Notes under the pieces: generated by a model
What the model was told of the DNA's origin: nothing
Databases searched by the model: none
What the model saw: only the letters and a program-made list of their open reading frames with translations
Part shown: positions 1-7,687 of the stretch, in pieces
Numbering within the stretch: position 1 is the stretch's first letter
Layout of the letters: each line of letters starts with the position of its first letter
From: Candidatus Omnitrophota bacterium
GTDB taxonomy: Bacteria; Omnitrophota; Gorgyraeia; Gygaellales; Profunditerraquicolaceae
Reading direction: 5' to 3'
Length of the DNA stretch: 45,969 nucleotides
NCBI GenBank assembly: GCA_030693145.1
Contig: JAUYBI010000074.1
Coordinates: forward strand, 1 to 45,969
Position numbers and translations under genes: made by a program

Positions 1-322
1 CGATTGGATGACCACGCGGGATATTGCTTTCGTGGCCCGAAAATACAAGTCTGCTTCTGCGGGTAAAAATTCCCGCGGCAAAGGGTGCATAAGTTTGTTA
101 ACCGGGAGGGTACAATCATATTAAGAAAGAGCAACAAAAAGCTGGCTATTTAATGCTAATACCGCTGAAATTCCGCAAGGCCTGTTTACACAGAGGCCAC
201 TCATTTTGCTTAATAAGTCCAATACAGCTAAGTATCTATATCTATTCTTATTCGTTATGATAAAATAATATTTAGTAGTCCTCGTGAAGTAATAATAATT
301 TAAAATTGGCCAGGGAGGGATT
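1..322 (+). other. Left edge; possible 3' end of an unidentified gene, then non-coding leader
   Basis: A plus-strand frame is open from base 2 to a TAA at 137-139. Its translation begins DWMTTRDIAFVARKYKSASA; I do not recognise it, and it could be a chance frame or the C-terminus of a gene cut by the window. The inverted CCACG/CGTGG pair at about 11-35 could form a hairpin. Bases 140-322 hold no gene I can support. They are AT-rich and end in a strong ribosome binding site (AGGGAGGG) for the next gene. No copy of the dispersed palindrome is present here. Confidence 0.25.
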
Positions 323-931
323 ATGAAAAGAAAGCTTTTTGTGTTTGTATTGTTGCTATTATTGATAGTGGATATAATGGGTTATGTAAATAAGGTAAAT
401 ATGAAGCCTCAAACAGCAGGAGAATGGCGTACATATATTCGGTATCGCCGGGATGAAGTTTTGCGCGACCTGTATAAAGCAGAGCCTCGGGCAAGATGGG
501 AGATCTTACGCGCAAAAGGATATGCAGTATTTACGAGTTTGAATGTAAACCTTCTTTTAGCCAGTGTTACAGGCGGAAGAGGGGTGGTCCACGAAAACGG
601 AATCTTTGGCAAGGAAACATTCATGCGTATGGCTCAGGGCGGTGTAGGTTTTGGTTTGGGAGTGAAGGATTTCCGCACAGTATTTATTTTTGATGATTGG
701 GCGGTGCTTGATAAGTTTTTAAATAGCGGTTGGCAGTTTGGTGCTGAAGCAGATGCTGCCGCTAAAGGCGGCGGAGCAGGAGCAGCGGTAAGCGGAGCGG
801 TAGCGGTTGCGCCCGGATTACGCGTGTATCAGCTTACCGAGAATGGGCTGGCGTTGCAAGCGACGGTGCACGGCACAAAGTTTTGGCGCGATGCCTATGT
901 TAATGGCGACAAAGGCGTTCAGGAAAATTAA
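323..931 (+). CDS. SYLF-domain (YSC84-like) secreted lipid-binding protein
   Basis: This 202-residue protein starts with a signal peptide or membrane anchor (charged MKRK, then a hydrophobic run to about residue 20). The rest resembles the SYLF/Ysc84 domain: AKGYAVFTSLNVN near residue 65, a GGRGVV turn, GGVGFGLGVKDF near residue 105, a VFIFDD strand, GWQFGAEADAAA near residue 137, and a final GLALQATVHG segment. SYLF domains bind phosphoinositides in eukaryotes; bacterial members are usually exported proteins of unknown role, often found with stress or envelope genes. The ATG at 323 is preceded by AGGGAGGGATT. The AsmA-like gene follows 37 bases downstream, so the two may be co-transcribed. 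Family call is by motif pattern only. Confidence 0.75.
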   Translation: MKRKLFVFVLLLLLIVDIMGYVNKVNMKPQTAGEWRTYIRYRRDEVLRDLYKAEPRARWEILRAKGYAVFTSLNVNLLLASVTGGRGVVHENGIFGKETFMRMAQGGVGFGLGVKDFRTVFIFDDWAVLDKFLNSGWQFGAEADAAAKGGGAGAAVSGAVAVAPGLRVYQLTENGLALQATVHGTKFWRDAYVNGDKGVQEN

Positions 932-968
932 GCCGTCATATTGTCGCGTGGAGAAGGGAGGGTATTGA

Positions 969-1928
969 ATGCAAAAGAAAATCAAGATTGTTATTCTAAT
1001 AATTGTTGCTATCTTTGGATTTTGCTTGGTTAGAGATTTTCTTGTCAAATCGCTTATAGGCAGCGTCGCAAGCAATGTTACTGGAGCCCCTACGCATATT
1101 GGCGGATTATCATTAAGTATTATCAAGCAGTCAGTCAGAATATCCGGCTTTAAGATGTATAACCCGAGGGGATTTTCTAGGGATATTCTAGTTGATATCC
1201 CTAAGATTGGCGTTACCTGTGATATGGGGGCATTGCTGAAGGGGAAGATTCACTTGAAACAGCTTGATATTGATTTAAAAGAATTAGGGCTTACAAAGAA
1301 CAAGGAAGGCAAGCTCAATGTTGATTCTCTGAAAATTATTGAAGATCAGAAGAATAAAAAGAAAAATGATGGTCAAAAACCAGCCAAAGAGATAGCTATT
1401 CAAATAGATGCGGTTAATTTGCATATGGGGCGAGTGGTGAATAAGGATTATAGCGTTAAGGAACTTCCGGTAATCAAAGTATACGATATCAATCTTAAAA
1501 AAACATATAAAAATATTACTAGTGTTCAGCAGCTTGCTGTTTTAATTATGGCGGAGCCTTTAAAAGCAGCGGGTATCCAGGGGGCGATAATTTATGGGGT
1601 GATGATGCTTACTAGTGTTGCGGCTTTACCGGTTGCTGCGGTATTTACTTTTGCCGGTAAAGATTATGCAGAAGCCGATTTTGATGCTTCCTGGGATTTA
1701 GCCTACGATATCGGTCTAAAACAACTGCAGAAAGCAGGTAAGATAAAGACACAAAACAAACAAAATGGAGTTATTGATGCCAATGTAAACGGTGCCGGTG
1801 TGACGCTTAAGCTTAAAAAGGTCACCAATAATAAAACGCATATTGTGGTTTCAGCGCGTAAATTCGGATTACCGCAACCAGAAATTAGCGCTGGAGTCTT
1901 GTATCGGATTTCTGATGAACTTAAGTAA
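969..1928 (+). CDS. AsmA-like envelope protein with DUF3568-like C-terminus
   Basis: This 319-residue protein has one N-terminal membrane segment (about residues 5-25). A region like the AsmA/DUF748 N-terminus follows: VTGAPTHIGGLSLSI, then ISGFKMYNPRGFS, then LKQLDIDLKELGL. Such proteins are inner-membrane-anchored and act in the periplasm, probably in lipid transport. A hydrophobic, Ala/Val-rich patch lies at about 195-225. The last 85 residues (DASWDLAYDIGLKQLQKAGK through HIVVSARKFGLPQPE) resemble DUF3568, also seen in the small lipoprotein at 16503. The combination looks like a fusion. The ATG at 969 follows GGGAGGGTATTGA. Exact function is unknown. Confidence 0.6.
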   Translation: MQKKIKIVILIIVAIFGFCLVRDFLVKSLIGSVASNVTGAPTHIGGLSLSIIKQSVRISGFKMYNPRGFSRDILVDIPKIGVTCDMGALLKGKIHLKQLDIDLKELGLTKNKEGKLNVDSLKIIEDQKNKKKNDGQKPAKEIAIQIDAVNLHMGRVVNKDYSVKELPVIKVYDINLKKTYKNITSVQQLAVLIMAEPLKAAGIQGAIIYGVMMLTSVAALPVAAVFTFAGKDYAEADFDASWDLAYDIGLKQLQKAGKIKTQNKQNGVIDANVNGAGVTLKLKKVTNNKTHIVVSARKFGLPQPEISAGVLYRISDELK

Positions 1929-2111
1929 ACAGGTGCCTTCAGCTTCCCGGTAATTAAAGTAGATAAAGTAGATAGGATAAACGCGATGAAAATGCTGGGT
2001 CTTCAAACAACTATTTCTGCGGTAGTTAGCGGCACGCTTAACTCTGTTGACCATCAGAAAATATCATACCATCATTTTAAGAATGGCTGCCTTACGTTGA
2101 AGGCGCGGTAA
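1929..2111 (+). pseudogene. In-frame coding remnant after the AsmA-like gene
   Basis: The frame of the preceding gene stays open for 60 codons after its TAA (1926-1928) and ends at a TAA at 2109-2111. It reads FSFPVIKVDKVDRINAMKML and so on; the start resembles the ELPVIKVYDINL stretch inside the preceding gene. It could be a decayed duplicate, the lost 3' end of a longer AsmA-like gene, or a 41-residue ORF starting at ATG 1986, which lacks a good ribosome binding site. I favour a remnant. Bases 2112-2207 hold nothing I recognise. Confidence 0.35.
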
Positions 2112-2207
2112 AAGATATATTACCGGTAGTATTACATATACCCGGTTGTCCTCCGAATCCTTTGCAGATTATATCCTCCTTGAATGCTTTCTTGCAGCGT
2201 ATATAAT

Positions 2208-2330
2208 GACACTATAATAAACCCTGCGGACTTTTATCAATTACAATAGGGTGGGTTTAAACCTTGACTAACAATAGTAGGGTGGGTTTAAACCCACCCT
2301 ACTATTGTTAGTCAGTAAGGTTTGTTACAC
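2208..2330. repeat. Palindromic repeat locus 1 (MITE-like)
   Basis: Begins GACACTATAATAAACCCTG and ends CAGTAAGGTTTGTTACAC, which are imperfect inverted copies of one another. Inside is a left-arm partial copy (CAATAGGGTGGGTTTAAACC) followed by a perfect 50-base palindrome at 2265-2314 centred on TTTAAA at 2287-2292, with half-site TGACTAACAATAGTAGGGTG. It lies between the AsmA-like gene and the promoter of the Bat operon. Confidence 0.9.
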
Positions 2331-2347
2331 CACTGGAGATTTTATAT

Positions 2348-2376
2348 TTGAAAAAAATATTTTATAGAGATATAAT
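2348..2376 (+). promoter_or_regulatory. Sigma-70-type promoter of the moxR-bat operon
   Basis: TTGAAA at 2348-2353 and TATAAT at 2371-2376 are separated by 17 bases. The -10 box lies 35 bases upstream of the moxR ATG, which has a strong GGGAGGAATAA ribosome binding site. Confidence 0.7.
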
Positions 2377-2411
2377 TAAGTAATCAAAAATCATAAAAAA
2401 GGGAGGAATAA

Positions 2412-3404
2412 ATGATTACAGATCTTACCGCCATTAACGAAAAAGTCCAGAAAGAAAGTTTATTCCTGCAAGCGCTTACAGCTGAAATAGGGAAAGTTAT
2501 TGTTGGCCAGAAGTATTTGATTGAGAGATTGCTTGTAGGGTTGCTGGCCAATGGCCATATCCTGGTGGAAGGGGTGCCGGGATTAGCCAAGACTCTCTCT
2601 ATTAAAACGCTGGCTGCCAGTATAAATACTAAATTCCAAAGGATCCAGTTTACCCCGGATCTTTTACCCGCGGATCTCATCGGAACCTTGATCTACAATC
2701 TCAAGGAGGGAATATTTTCTACTAAAAAAGGGCCAATCTTCGCTAATATTATCTTAGCGGATGAAATAAACCGCGCGCCGGCAAAGGTCCAAAGCGCCCT
2801 GTTGGAAGCGATGCAGGAAAGGCAGGTGACCATTGGTGAAAATACTTTTAAACTGGATGATCCTTTTTTAGTCATGGCTACTCAGAATCCCATCGAGCAA
2901 GAGGGCACCTACCCGCTTCCTGAGGCGCAGATTGACCGGTTTATGCTTAAAATTAATATTACTTATCCGAATTTAGAAGAAGAGCATCAGATCCTAAAAC
3001 GGATGAGCTTTACGGATAAGAAAAATGAAGTAAAAGCCGTCCTGGGGCCGGCGGATATTATCCGGGCGCGCAGCGTGGTGGATGAAGTGTATATGGATGA
3101 AAAAATAGAAAAGTATATTTTGGATATTGTATTTGCCACCAGGGATCCTAAAAAATATAAACTCGATGAGCTTTCAAGTTTAATTCAGTACGGCGCCAGC
3201 CCCCGGGCAACCATTAATTTGACTCTGGCTTCCAAGGCCTACGCTTTTATTCAGGGCCGGGGCTATGTGACTCCTCAGGATGTAAAATCAATTGGCCCGG
3301 ATGTTTTAAGGCACAGGATTATTGTGAGTTATGAAGCAGAAGCCGAGGAGAAGACAGCTGATGATATAATCAAAAAGATTTTTAGCGAAGTGAATGTTCC
3401 TTAA
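2412..3404 (+). CDS. MoxR-family AAA+ ATPase, first gene of the Bat operon
   Basis: A 330-residue, full-length MoxR-type AAA+ ATPase, thought to act as a chaperone for maturation of VWA-domain proteins. The Walker A motif GVPGLAKT is at residues 54-61; the Leu-Ala before Lys is the usual MoxR variant. Walker B IILADE is at 113-118, followed by INRAPAKVQSALLEAMQE. The sensor region ATQNPIEQEGTYPLPEAQID and the C-terminal lid with GASPRA are present. It heads an operon with a DUF58 protein and two VWA proteins, the typical MoxR-Bat arrangement. Start at ATG 2412 is fixed by GGGAGGAATAA. Confidence 0.93.
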   Translation: MITDLTAINEKVQKESLFLQALTAEIGKVIVGQKYLIERLLVGLLANGHILVEGVPGLAKTLSIKTLAASINTKFQRIQFTPDLLPADLIGTLIYNLKEGIFSTKKGPIFANIILADEINRAPAKVQSALLEAMQERQVTIGENTFKLDDPFLVMATQNPIEQEGTYPLPEAQIDRFMLKINITYPNLEEEHQILKRMSFTDKKNEVKAVLGPADIIRARSVVDEVYMDEKIEKYILDIVFATRDPKKYKLDELSSLIQYGASPRATINLTLASKAYAFIQGRGYVTPQDVKSIGPDVLRHRIIVSYEAEAEEKTADDIIKKIFSEVNVP

Positions 3405-3419
3405 CCATCTTTTAAGCTG

Positions 3420-4298
3420 ATGCTGCCTAAAGAAATATTACAGGAAATACGGCGGATCCAAATTACTACTTCCCGCATGGTCACGGATGTATTTGCCGGC
3501 CAGTACCAGAGTGTATTTAAAGGCAAGGGTATGGAATTTTATGAGGTGCGGGAGTATTCTCCGGGAGATGAGATCCGTTCTATTGATTGGAATGTTACCG
3601 CGCGCACCGGCCATCTCTTTGTAAAGAAGTTTGTGGAAGAACGCGAGCTGACCGTGATGCTCTTGTTAGATATGTCTGCCTCTTCCTATTTTGGAACAAA
3701 AGGGCAGTTAAAAATGCAGCTGGCGGCAAAGCTCTGCTCTCTTTTGGCGTTTTCCGCGATTAAAAATAATGATAAAGTGGGCTTTATCGCTTTTACGGAC
3801 AGGATAGAAAAGTTTATCCCTCCGAGAAAAGGCATCCGCCATGTCTTGCGCGTTATCCGTGAAGCGCTCTATTTTAAACCTCAAGGCACAGGTACGGATA
3901 TTAGCGTGGCTTTAGAATACCTTAATCGCGTAACCACCCGTAAGGCCGTTACTTTTGTGATCTCAGATTTTTTCTCGCCGGATTTTAAGAAAATGCTGGC
4001 CGTGGCCAATAAACGCCATGATATTGTCGCCGTAACCATTACTGACCCCCGGGAGCTGGAGTTTCCCGATATGGGGTTGGTAAAATTATTTGATCCGGAG
4101 AAAAAGCGAGATTTTATTTTAGATACATCAGACAAAATGCTGCGCCAGGAATACGCGCGGAAAAATCAGCAAAGGATCAGGGAAAGAGAATCGCTTTTTT
4201 GTTCTTTGCGTGTCGATACCATCGATGTGCGTACGGATATACCCTACGCGCAAAGCTTATTGAAATTCTTTAAATCCCGCGAGAGGAGAAGGCGTTAA
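3420..4298 (+). CDS. DUF58 protein, Bat-operon type
   Basis: A 292-residue cytoplasmic protein of the DUF58 family, a degenerate von Willebrand A-like fold that accompanies MoxR ATPases. The hallmark is at residues 25-65: GKGMEFYEVREYSPGDEIRS, then IDWNVTARTGHLFVKKF. The VWA-like core begins VMLLLDMSAS, retaining a DxSxS metal-site pattern. No membrane segment is visible, unlike the DUF58 protein at 21318. It starts 15 bases after moxR, and its TAA shares its final A with the next ATG (4298), so translation is likely coupled. Confidence 0.88.
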   Translation: MLPKEILQEIRRIQITTSRMVTDVFAGQYQSVFKGKGMEFYEVREYSPGDEIRSIDWNVTARTGHLFVKKFVEERELTVMLLLDMSASSYFGTKGQLKMQLAAKLCSLLAFSAIKNNDKVGFIAFTDRIEKFIPPRKGIRHVLRVIREALYFKPQGTGTDISVALEYLNRVTTRKAVTFVISDFFSPDFKKMLAVANKRHDIVAVTITDPRELEFPDMGLVKLFDPEKKRDFILDTSDKMLRQEYARKNQQRIRERESLFCSLRVDTIDVRTDIPYAQSLLKFFKSRERRRR

Positions 4299-4807
4299 TG
4301 CATGAAGCACTGCGTGATATTAAAGGCCCGTTAAGTTTAAGCGGCCGCTTGAATATCTTTTTGTTGTTGTTGATTTTAGTTCTTTTAGCTATTGCGGTAT
4401 TTTATTTTAAATTTTTATCCGGAAGAAAGAAAACTCCCGTAATTGTTCTTCAAAAATCAGCCGATGAACTCGCCTATGAACAGTTGGAAAAACTCAAAGC
4501 CAAAGATCTCATCCGGCAAGGTAAGATCAAAGAATATTACAGTGAAGTCTCGGATATTATCCGGCATTATCTGGAAAATAGATTTTTACTAAAAGCTCCG
4601 GAGATGACCACAGAAGAATTCTTATTCTATGTTCGCGATTACAGCCAATTGCTCAGCGGACACAAAACTTTATTAAAGGAATTCCTTCTGGCATGTGACC
4701 TGGTTAAATTCGCAAAATATCTTCCGCCAATTGAAGAGATGAACGCGATTTTCGTATCCGCTAAGAAATTGGTAGATGAGACAAAAGAGGAAATACCTGC
4801 AAAGTGA
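4298..4807 (+). CDS. DUF4381-like small membrane protein
   Basis: A 169-residue protein with a single membrane segment at about residues 19-40 (IFLLLLILVLLAIAVFYFKF) and a cytoplasmic helical domain containing AKDLIRQGKIKEYYSEVSDI, then YLENRF and MTTEEFL. This matches the DUF4381 pattern usually found between the DUF58 and BatA genes. It probably helps assemble the membrane Bat complex. It overlaps both neighbours: its ATG uses the last base of the preceding stop, and its TGA (4805-4807) overlaps the GTG start of batA. Confidence 0.75.
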   Translation: MHEALRDIKGPLSLSGRLNIFLLLLILVLLAIAVFYFKFLSGRKKTPVIVLQKSADELAYEQLEKLKAKDLIRQGKIKEYYSEVSDIIRHYLENRFLLKAPEMTTEEFLFYVRDYSQLLSGHKTLLKEFLLACDLVKFAKYLPPIEEMNAIFVSAKKLVDETKEEIPAK

Positions 4808-5799
4808 TTTTTCATAGCCCGTTATTTCTATTTTTATTGCCGCTTGCTGTTCTCATAATTATTTATGCCCGCCAGCAAAATCTATCCAGCGGGTTTAAAT
4901 TTTCCTCGGAGGAGCTTATCCGGGATTTAAAGCCAACTTTTAAAGTGCTCTTGAGCCAAAAAATTATTTATCTGCGGTTAATGGCAGCGGCATTGATCAT
5001 TCTGGCTTTAGCCCGTTTGCAATCGCCAATAGCAGATTCCAAGATTACCACTGAAGGCGTGGATATTGTTTTAGCCCTGGATTCATCGACAAGTATGTTG
5101 GCTGAAGATTTTAAAATAAACGGCAAAAGAGAAAGCAGGGTCGAAGTAATCAAGGAGGCAGCAAGAAATTTTATTAAAGGAAGAAAAAATGACCGTATGG
5201 CTATTGTTACTTTTGCTGCCCGGGCTTATACGGTTTGTCCGCTTACTTTAGATTATAATTGGCTGGTTACTAATTTACAGAGGGTAAGATCGGGGATGTT
5301 AGAAGACGGAACGGCGGTTGGTTCAGGGATTGCTGCTTCTTTAAACCGTTTAAAAAATAGTAAGGCTAAAAGTAAGGTAATTATCCTGCTTACTGACGGA
5401 CGCAATAATCTGGGAACAATTTCTCCTTTAACCGCAGCGGAAGCGGCAAAAGCCCTAAAAGTCAAAATCTATACCATCGGCGCAGGGGGCAAGGGCCCGG
5501 TGCCTTATCCGGCGCGAGATTTTTTTGGCAATAAGGCTTATCAGCAAATAGAGGTAGATTTGGATGAGGATACTTTAACTAAAATCGCTGCGATTACCGG
5601 AGCTAAATTTTATCGGGCAACAGATACCGAAAGTTTACGCGAAATTTACGGCGAAATCGACAAGCTGGAGAAGACGCCGATGCAAGAGAAGGGGTATTTG
5701 CAATACCATGAATTATTTCCGTTATTTCTTATTCCGGGGATAGGGTTATTGATTTTAGAAATATTTTTATCGAATACGGTTTTAAGAAAGGTGCCTTAG
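4804..5799 (+). CDS. batA: BatA, VWA-domain membrane protein
   Basis: A 331-residue protein with two N-terminal membrane segments (about 5-22 and 52-72), a von Willebrand factor A domain, and a C-terminal membrane segment (about 305-325). The metal-ion site DSSTS is complete at residues 93-97 (D93, S95, S97); the second threonine region and the ILLTDGRNN strand follow. BatA is one of two VWA proteins forming a membrane complex implicated in oxygen or stress tolerance in Bacteroides, although its molecular task is not settled. Start is GTG at 4804, overlapping the previous TGA. The next gene follows the stop with no gap. Confidence 0.88.
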   Translation: MIFHSPLFLFLLPLAVLIIIYARQQNLSSGFKFSSEELIRDLKPTFKVLLSQKIIYLRLMAAALIILALARLQSPIADSKITTEGVDIVLALDSSTSMLAEDFKINGKRESRVEVIKEAARNFIKGRKNDRMAIVTFAARAYTVCPLTLDYNWLVTNLQRVRSGMLEDGTAVGSGIAASLNRLKNSKAKSKVIILLTDGRNNLGTISPLTAAEAAKALKVKIYTIGAGGKGPVPYPARDFFGNKAYQQIEVDLDEDTLTKIAAITGAKFYRATDTESLREIYGEIDKLEKTPMQEKGYLQYHELFPLFLIPGIGLLILEIFLSNTVLRKVP

Positions 5800-6798
5800 A
5801 TGCGGTTTGCGCAACCTTATTTTACGCTGTTTATTTTTGTTATCCTGGGCTTAATCTTGTTTTATCTCTGGGCTTTTAGGATGCGTAAAAGGACTCAAGG
5901 CAAATTTGCGCAAAAAGGTTTGTTGGTTGAGCTGTTGGCGCAAGTTGATCCCGGCAGGCAAAGAATAAAAGCAATTTTAATGATCTTAGGATTAACGTTC
6001 TGTTTTTTTGCTTTACTGCGTCCGCAACGGGGATTTAAATGGCAGGAGGTAAAGCGTAAAGGCCTGGATATAATCATCGCGTTGGATACTTCAAAAAGTA
6101 TGTTGGCCAGTGATATAAAGCCCAGCCGCCTGGAGCGGGCTAAGCTAGCCATCGGCGATTTTACGCAGAATCTTAAAGAGGATAGGGTTGGCTTGATTGC
6201 TTTTGCCGGAAGCGCGTTTTTAAGCTGTCCTTTGACTATTGATTACGGCGGATTTTTGTTGTCCTTGGAAAATGTAGATGTTCATACTATTCCCAGAGGA
6301 GGAACTTCTATTTCCAGCGCGATAAAAGAAGCAATGCGCAGCTATCCTGCCGGAGAGTCGAAATTTAAAGTATTAATTATTATCACGGATGGCGAGGATC
6401 ATGATGGTGATGCGCTTGGGCTTGCCCAGGAAGCTAAAAAAGAAGGTATAATTATTTGTTGTATCGGCATCGGCACTAAGGAAGGAGAATTGGTTTTCCT
6501 GAAGCAGGAGGATGGTAGAAAGGAATTTTTGAAAGATAATGCAGGTAATGCCGTTAAATCCAGTTTGAATGAGGATCTTCTGCAAAAAATCTCCCTGGCC
6601 ACCGGGGGCACGTATATTCGTTCCACCAATACTAATTTTGGCTTGGATCTGCTTTATCAGGGAAGATTATCAAAAATGGAAAAACGTGTATTTGAGGGTA
6701 AAATGAACAAGCTTTATGAGGAAAAGTTTCAGCTCCCGTTACTGTTGGGATTAATCTTAATTTTGTTAGAAATAATAATTAGCGATAGAAAAAAATGA
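5800..6798 (+). CDS. batB: BatB, VWA-domain membrane protein
   Basis: A 332-residue paralogue of the preceding gene with the same plan: N-terminal membrane segments (about 7-26 and 56-74), VWA domain with an intact DTSKS metal site at residues 96-100, an IITDGEDHDGD strand, and a final membrane segment. The ATG is immediately adjacent to the batA stop. Its own TGA (6796-6798) overlaps the first bases of repeat locus 2 (GACA at 6797), so the repeat may have contributed the stop codon. Confidence 0.88.
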   Translation: MRFAQPYFTLFIFVILGLILFYLWAFRMRKRTQGKFAQKGLLVELLAQVDPGRQRIKAILMILGLTFCFFALLRPQRGFKWQEVKRKGLDIIIALDTSKSMLASDIKPSRLERAKLAIGDFTQNLKEDRVGLIAFAGSAFLSCPLTIDYGGFLLSLENVDVHTIPRGGTSISSAIKEAMRSYPAGESKFKVLIIITDGEDHDGDALGLAQEAKKEGIIICCIGIGTKEGELVFLKQEDGRKEFLKDNAGNAVKSSLNEDLLQKISLATGGTYIRSTNTNFGLDLLYQGRLSKMEKRVFEGKMNKLYEEKFQLPLLLGLILILLEIIISDRKK

Positions 6799-6883
6799 CA
6801 TTATATTAAACTCTGCTGACTTTCAATAGGGTGGGTTTAAACCCACCCTACTATTGAAAGTCAGTAAGGTTTGTTACGCTGTC
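6797..6883. repeat. Palindromic repeat locus 2: compact complete unit inside the bat operon
   Basis: This 87-base element begins GACATTATATTAAACTCTG and ends AAGGTTTGTTACGCTGTC. These ends are imperfect inverted repeats. The core palindrome is centred on TTTAAA near 6840, with CAATAGGGTGGG on the left and its mirror on the right, except that the right arm has three extra bases (TAC). Bases 6799-6824 are the exact reverse complement of 34781-34806 in locus 8. It separates batB from the TPR gene and is the shortest copy with both ends, so it best defines the unit. Confidence 0.9.
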
Positions 6884-6895
6884 AAAAAAATACAG

Positions 6896-7687
6896 ATGAT
6901 GAAAAAAATAATTTTTAGCGGTATAATTATAACCTGTATCTGGCAGGCTCAAGCATCGGCTGCCTCTGTCGCCGGGGCGGTAGAAAAAGGAAACCGGCTC
7001 TATTATGACCAGAAATACCAAGATGCTTCCAAATATTACGATCAGGCGCTTGCTCAACAGCCGGATTCAGCGATTATAAACTTTAACGCCGGCGCAGCCC
7101 AATATAAAACTAAAGAGTACCAAAAAGCAAATAGTTCTTTCGAGCAATCTTTAATCACTGAAGATCGGGGATTGGAAGCCAAGGCAAATTATAATCTGGG
7201 AAATTCCAAATATATGCTAGGATTATCAAAAGAGAACACGGAACTTTCTATAGCCGTGCAGTTATTGGAGGGGGCGCTTAATAATTACACGAGGGCGCAG
7301 GAATTAGCTCTTAAAGATGAAGATGTAAAAGTAAACTATAAGATTGTCCAAGAAAAACTTAAAGAAATTAAAGAAAAATTAAAGCAGCAGCCGCAAGAGA
7401 ACCGGGAACAGAAAACAGAGGACGGAAAACAGGATCAAGAAAAGAAAAAGGCTGACCAACAGCAAGGCCAGGATCAGCAAGGCCAGGATAGGCAGCCTCA
7501 GCAGTCCGGGCAAGAAGGCCAAGAAAAGCCCGGGCAATCTGCTTCAGCTCAGCCGCCAGAGCCAAAAGAAATGTCTAAAGAAGAAGCAAATATGCTGCTG
7601 GAAGGCTACCGGCAGGAAGAAAATACTACCGGCATGCTTAAGGATGACAGAAAAGGCACAGAAGAGAAGGTCTTAAAGGATTGGTAA
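6896..7687 (+). CDS. TPR-repeat exported protein, BatC-like
   Basis: From ATG 6896 the protein is 263 residues. It opens with a signal peptide (MMKKIIFSGIIITCIWQAQA), then TPR repeats (for example GNRLYYDQKYQDASKYYDQA, then NFNAGAAQYKTKEYQKA). The tail is unusually Gln/Lys/Glu-rich (QQPQENREQ, QQQGQDQQGQDRQ) and probably disordered. TPR proteins of this type occur between BatB and BatD in Bat operons. An upstream in-frame TTG at 6854 is rejected because it lies inside the repeat and would precede the signal peptide. The MKKI start at 6899 is an equally good alternative. The stop shares its last base with the batD ATG. Confidence 0.8.
   Translation: MMKKIIFSGIIITCIWQAQASAASVAGAVEKGNRLYYDQKYQDASKYYDQALAQQPDSAIINFNAGAAQYKTKEYQKANSSFEQSLITEDRGLEAKANYNLGNSKYMLGLSKENTELSIAVQLLEGALNNYTRAQELALKDEDVKVNYKIVQEKLKEIKEKLKQQPQENREQKTEDGKQDQEKKKADQQQGQDQQGQDRQPQQSGQEGQEKPGQSASAQPPEPKEMSKEEANMLLEGYRQEENTTGMLKDDRKGTEEKVLKDW

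Noticed and set aside
818-1126. Minus-strand open frames across the window (for example 818-1126, 11229-11594, 12341-12748)
   Set aside because: They are opposite well-supported plus-strand genes and have no domain-like sequence; only the transposase at the right edge is credible on the minus strand.
6854-6895. TTG start for the TPR gene within repeat locus 2
   Set aside because: The added residues are encoded by the repeat and come before a normal signal peptide; ATG 6896 or 6899 fits better.
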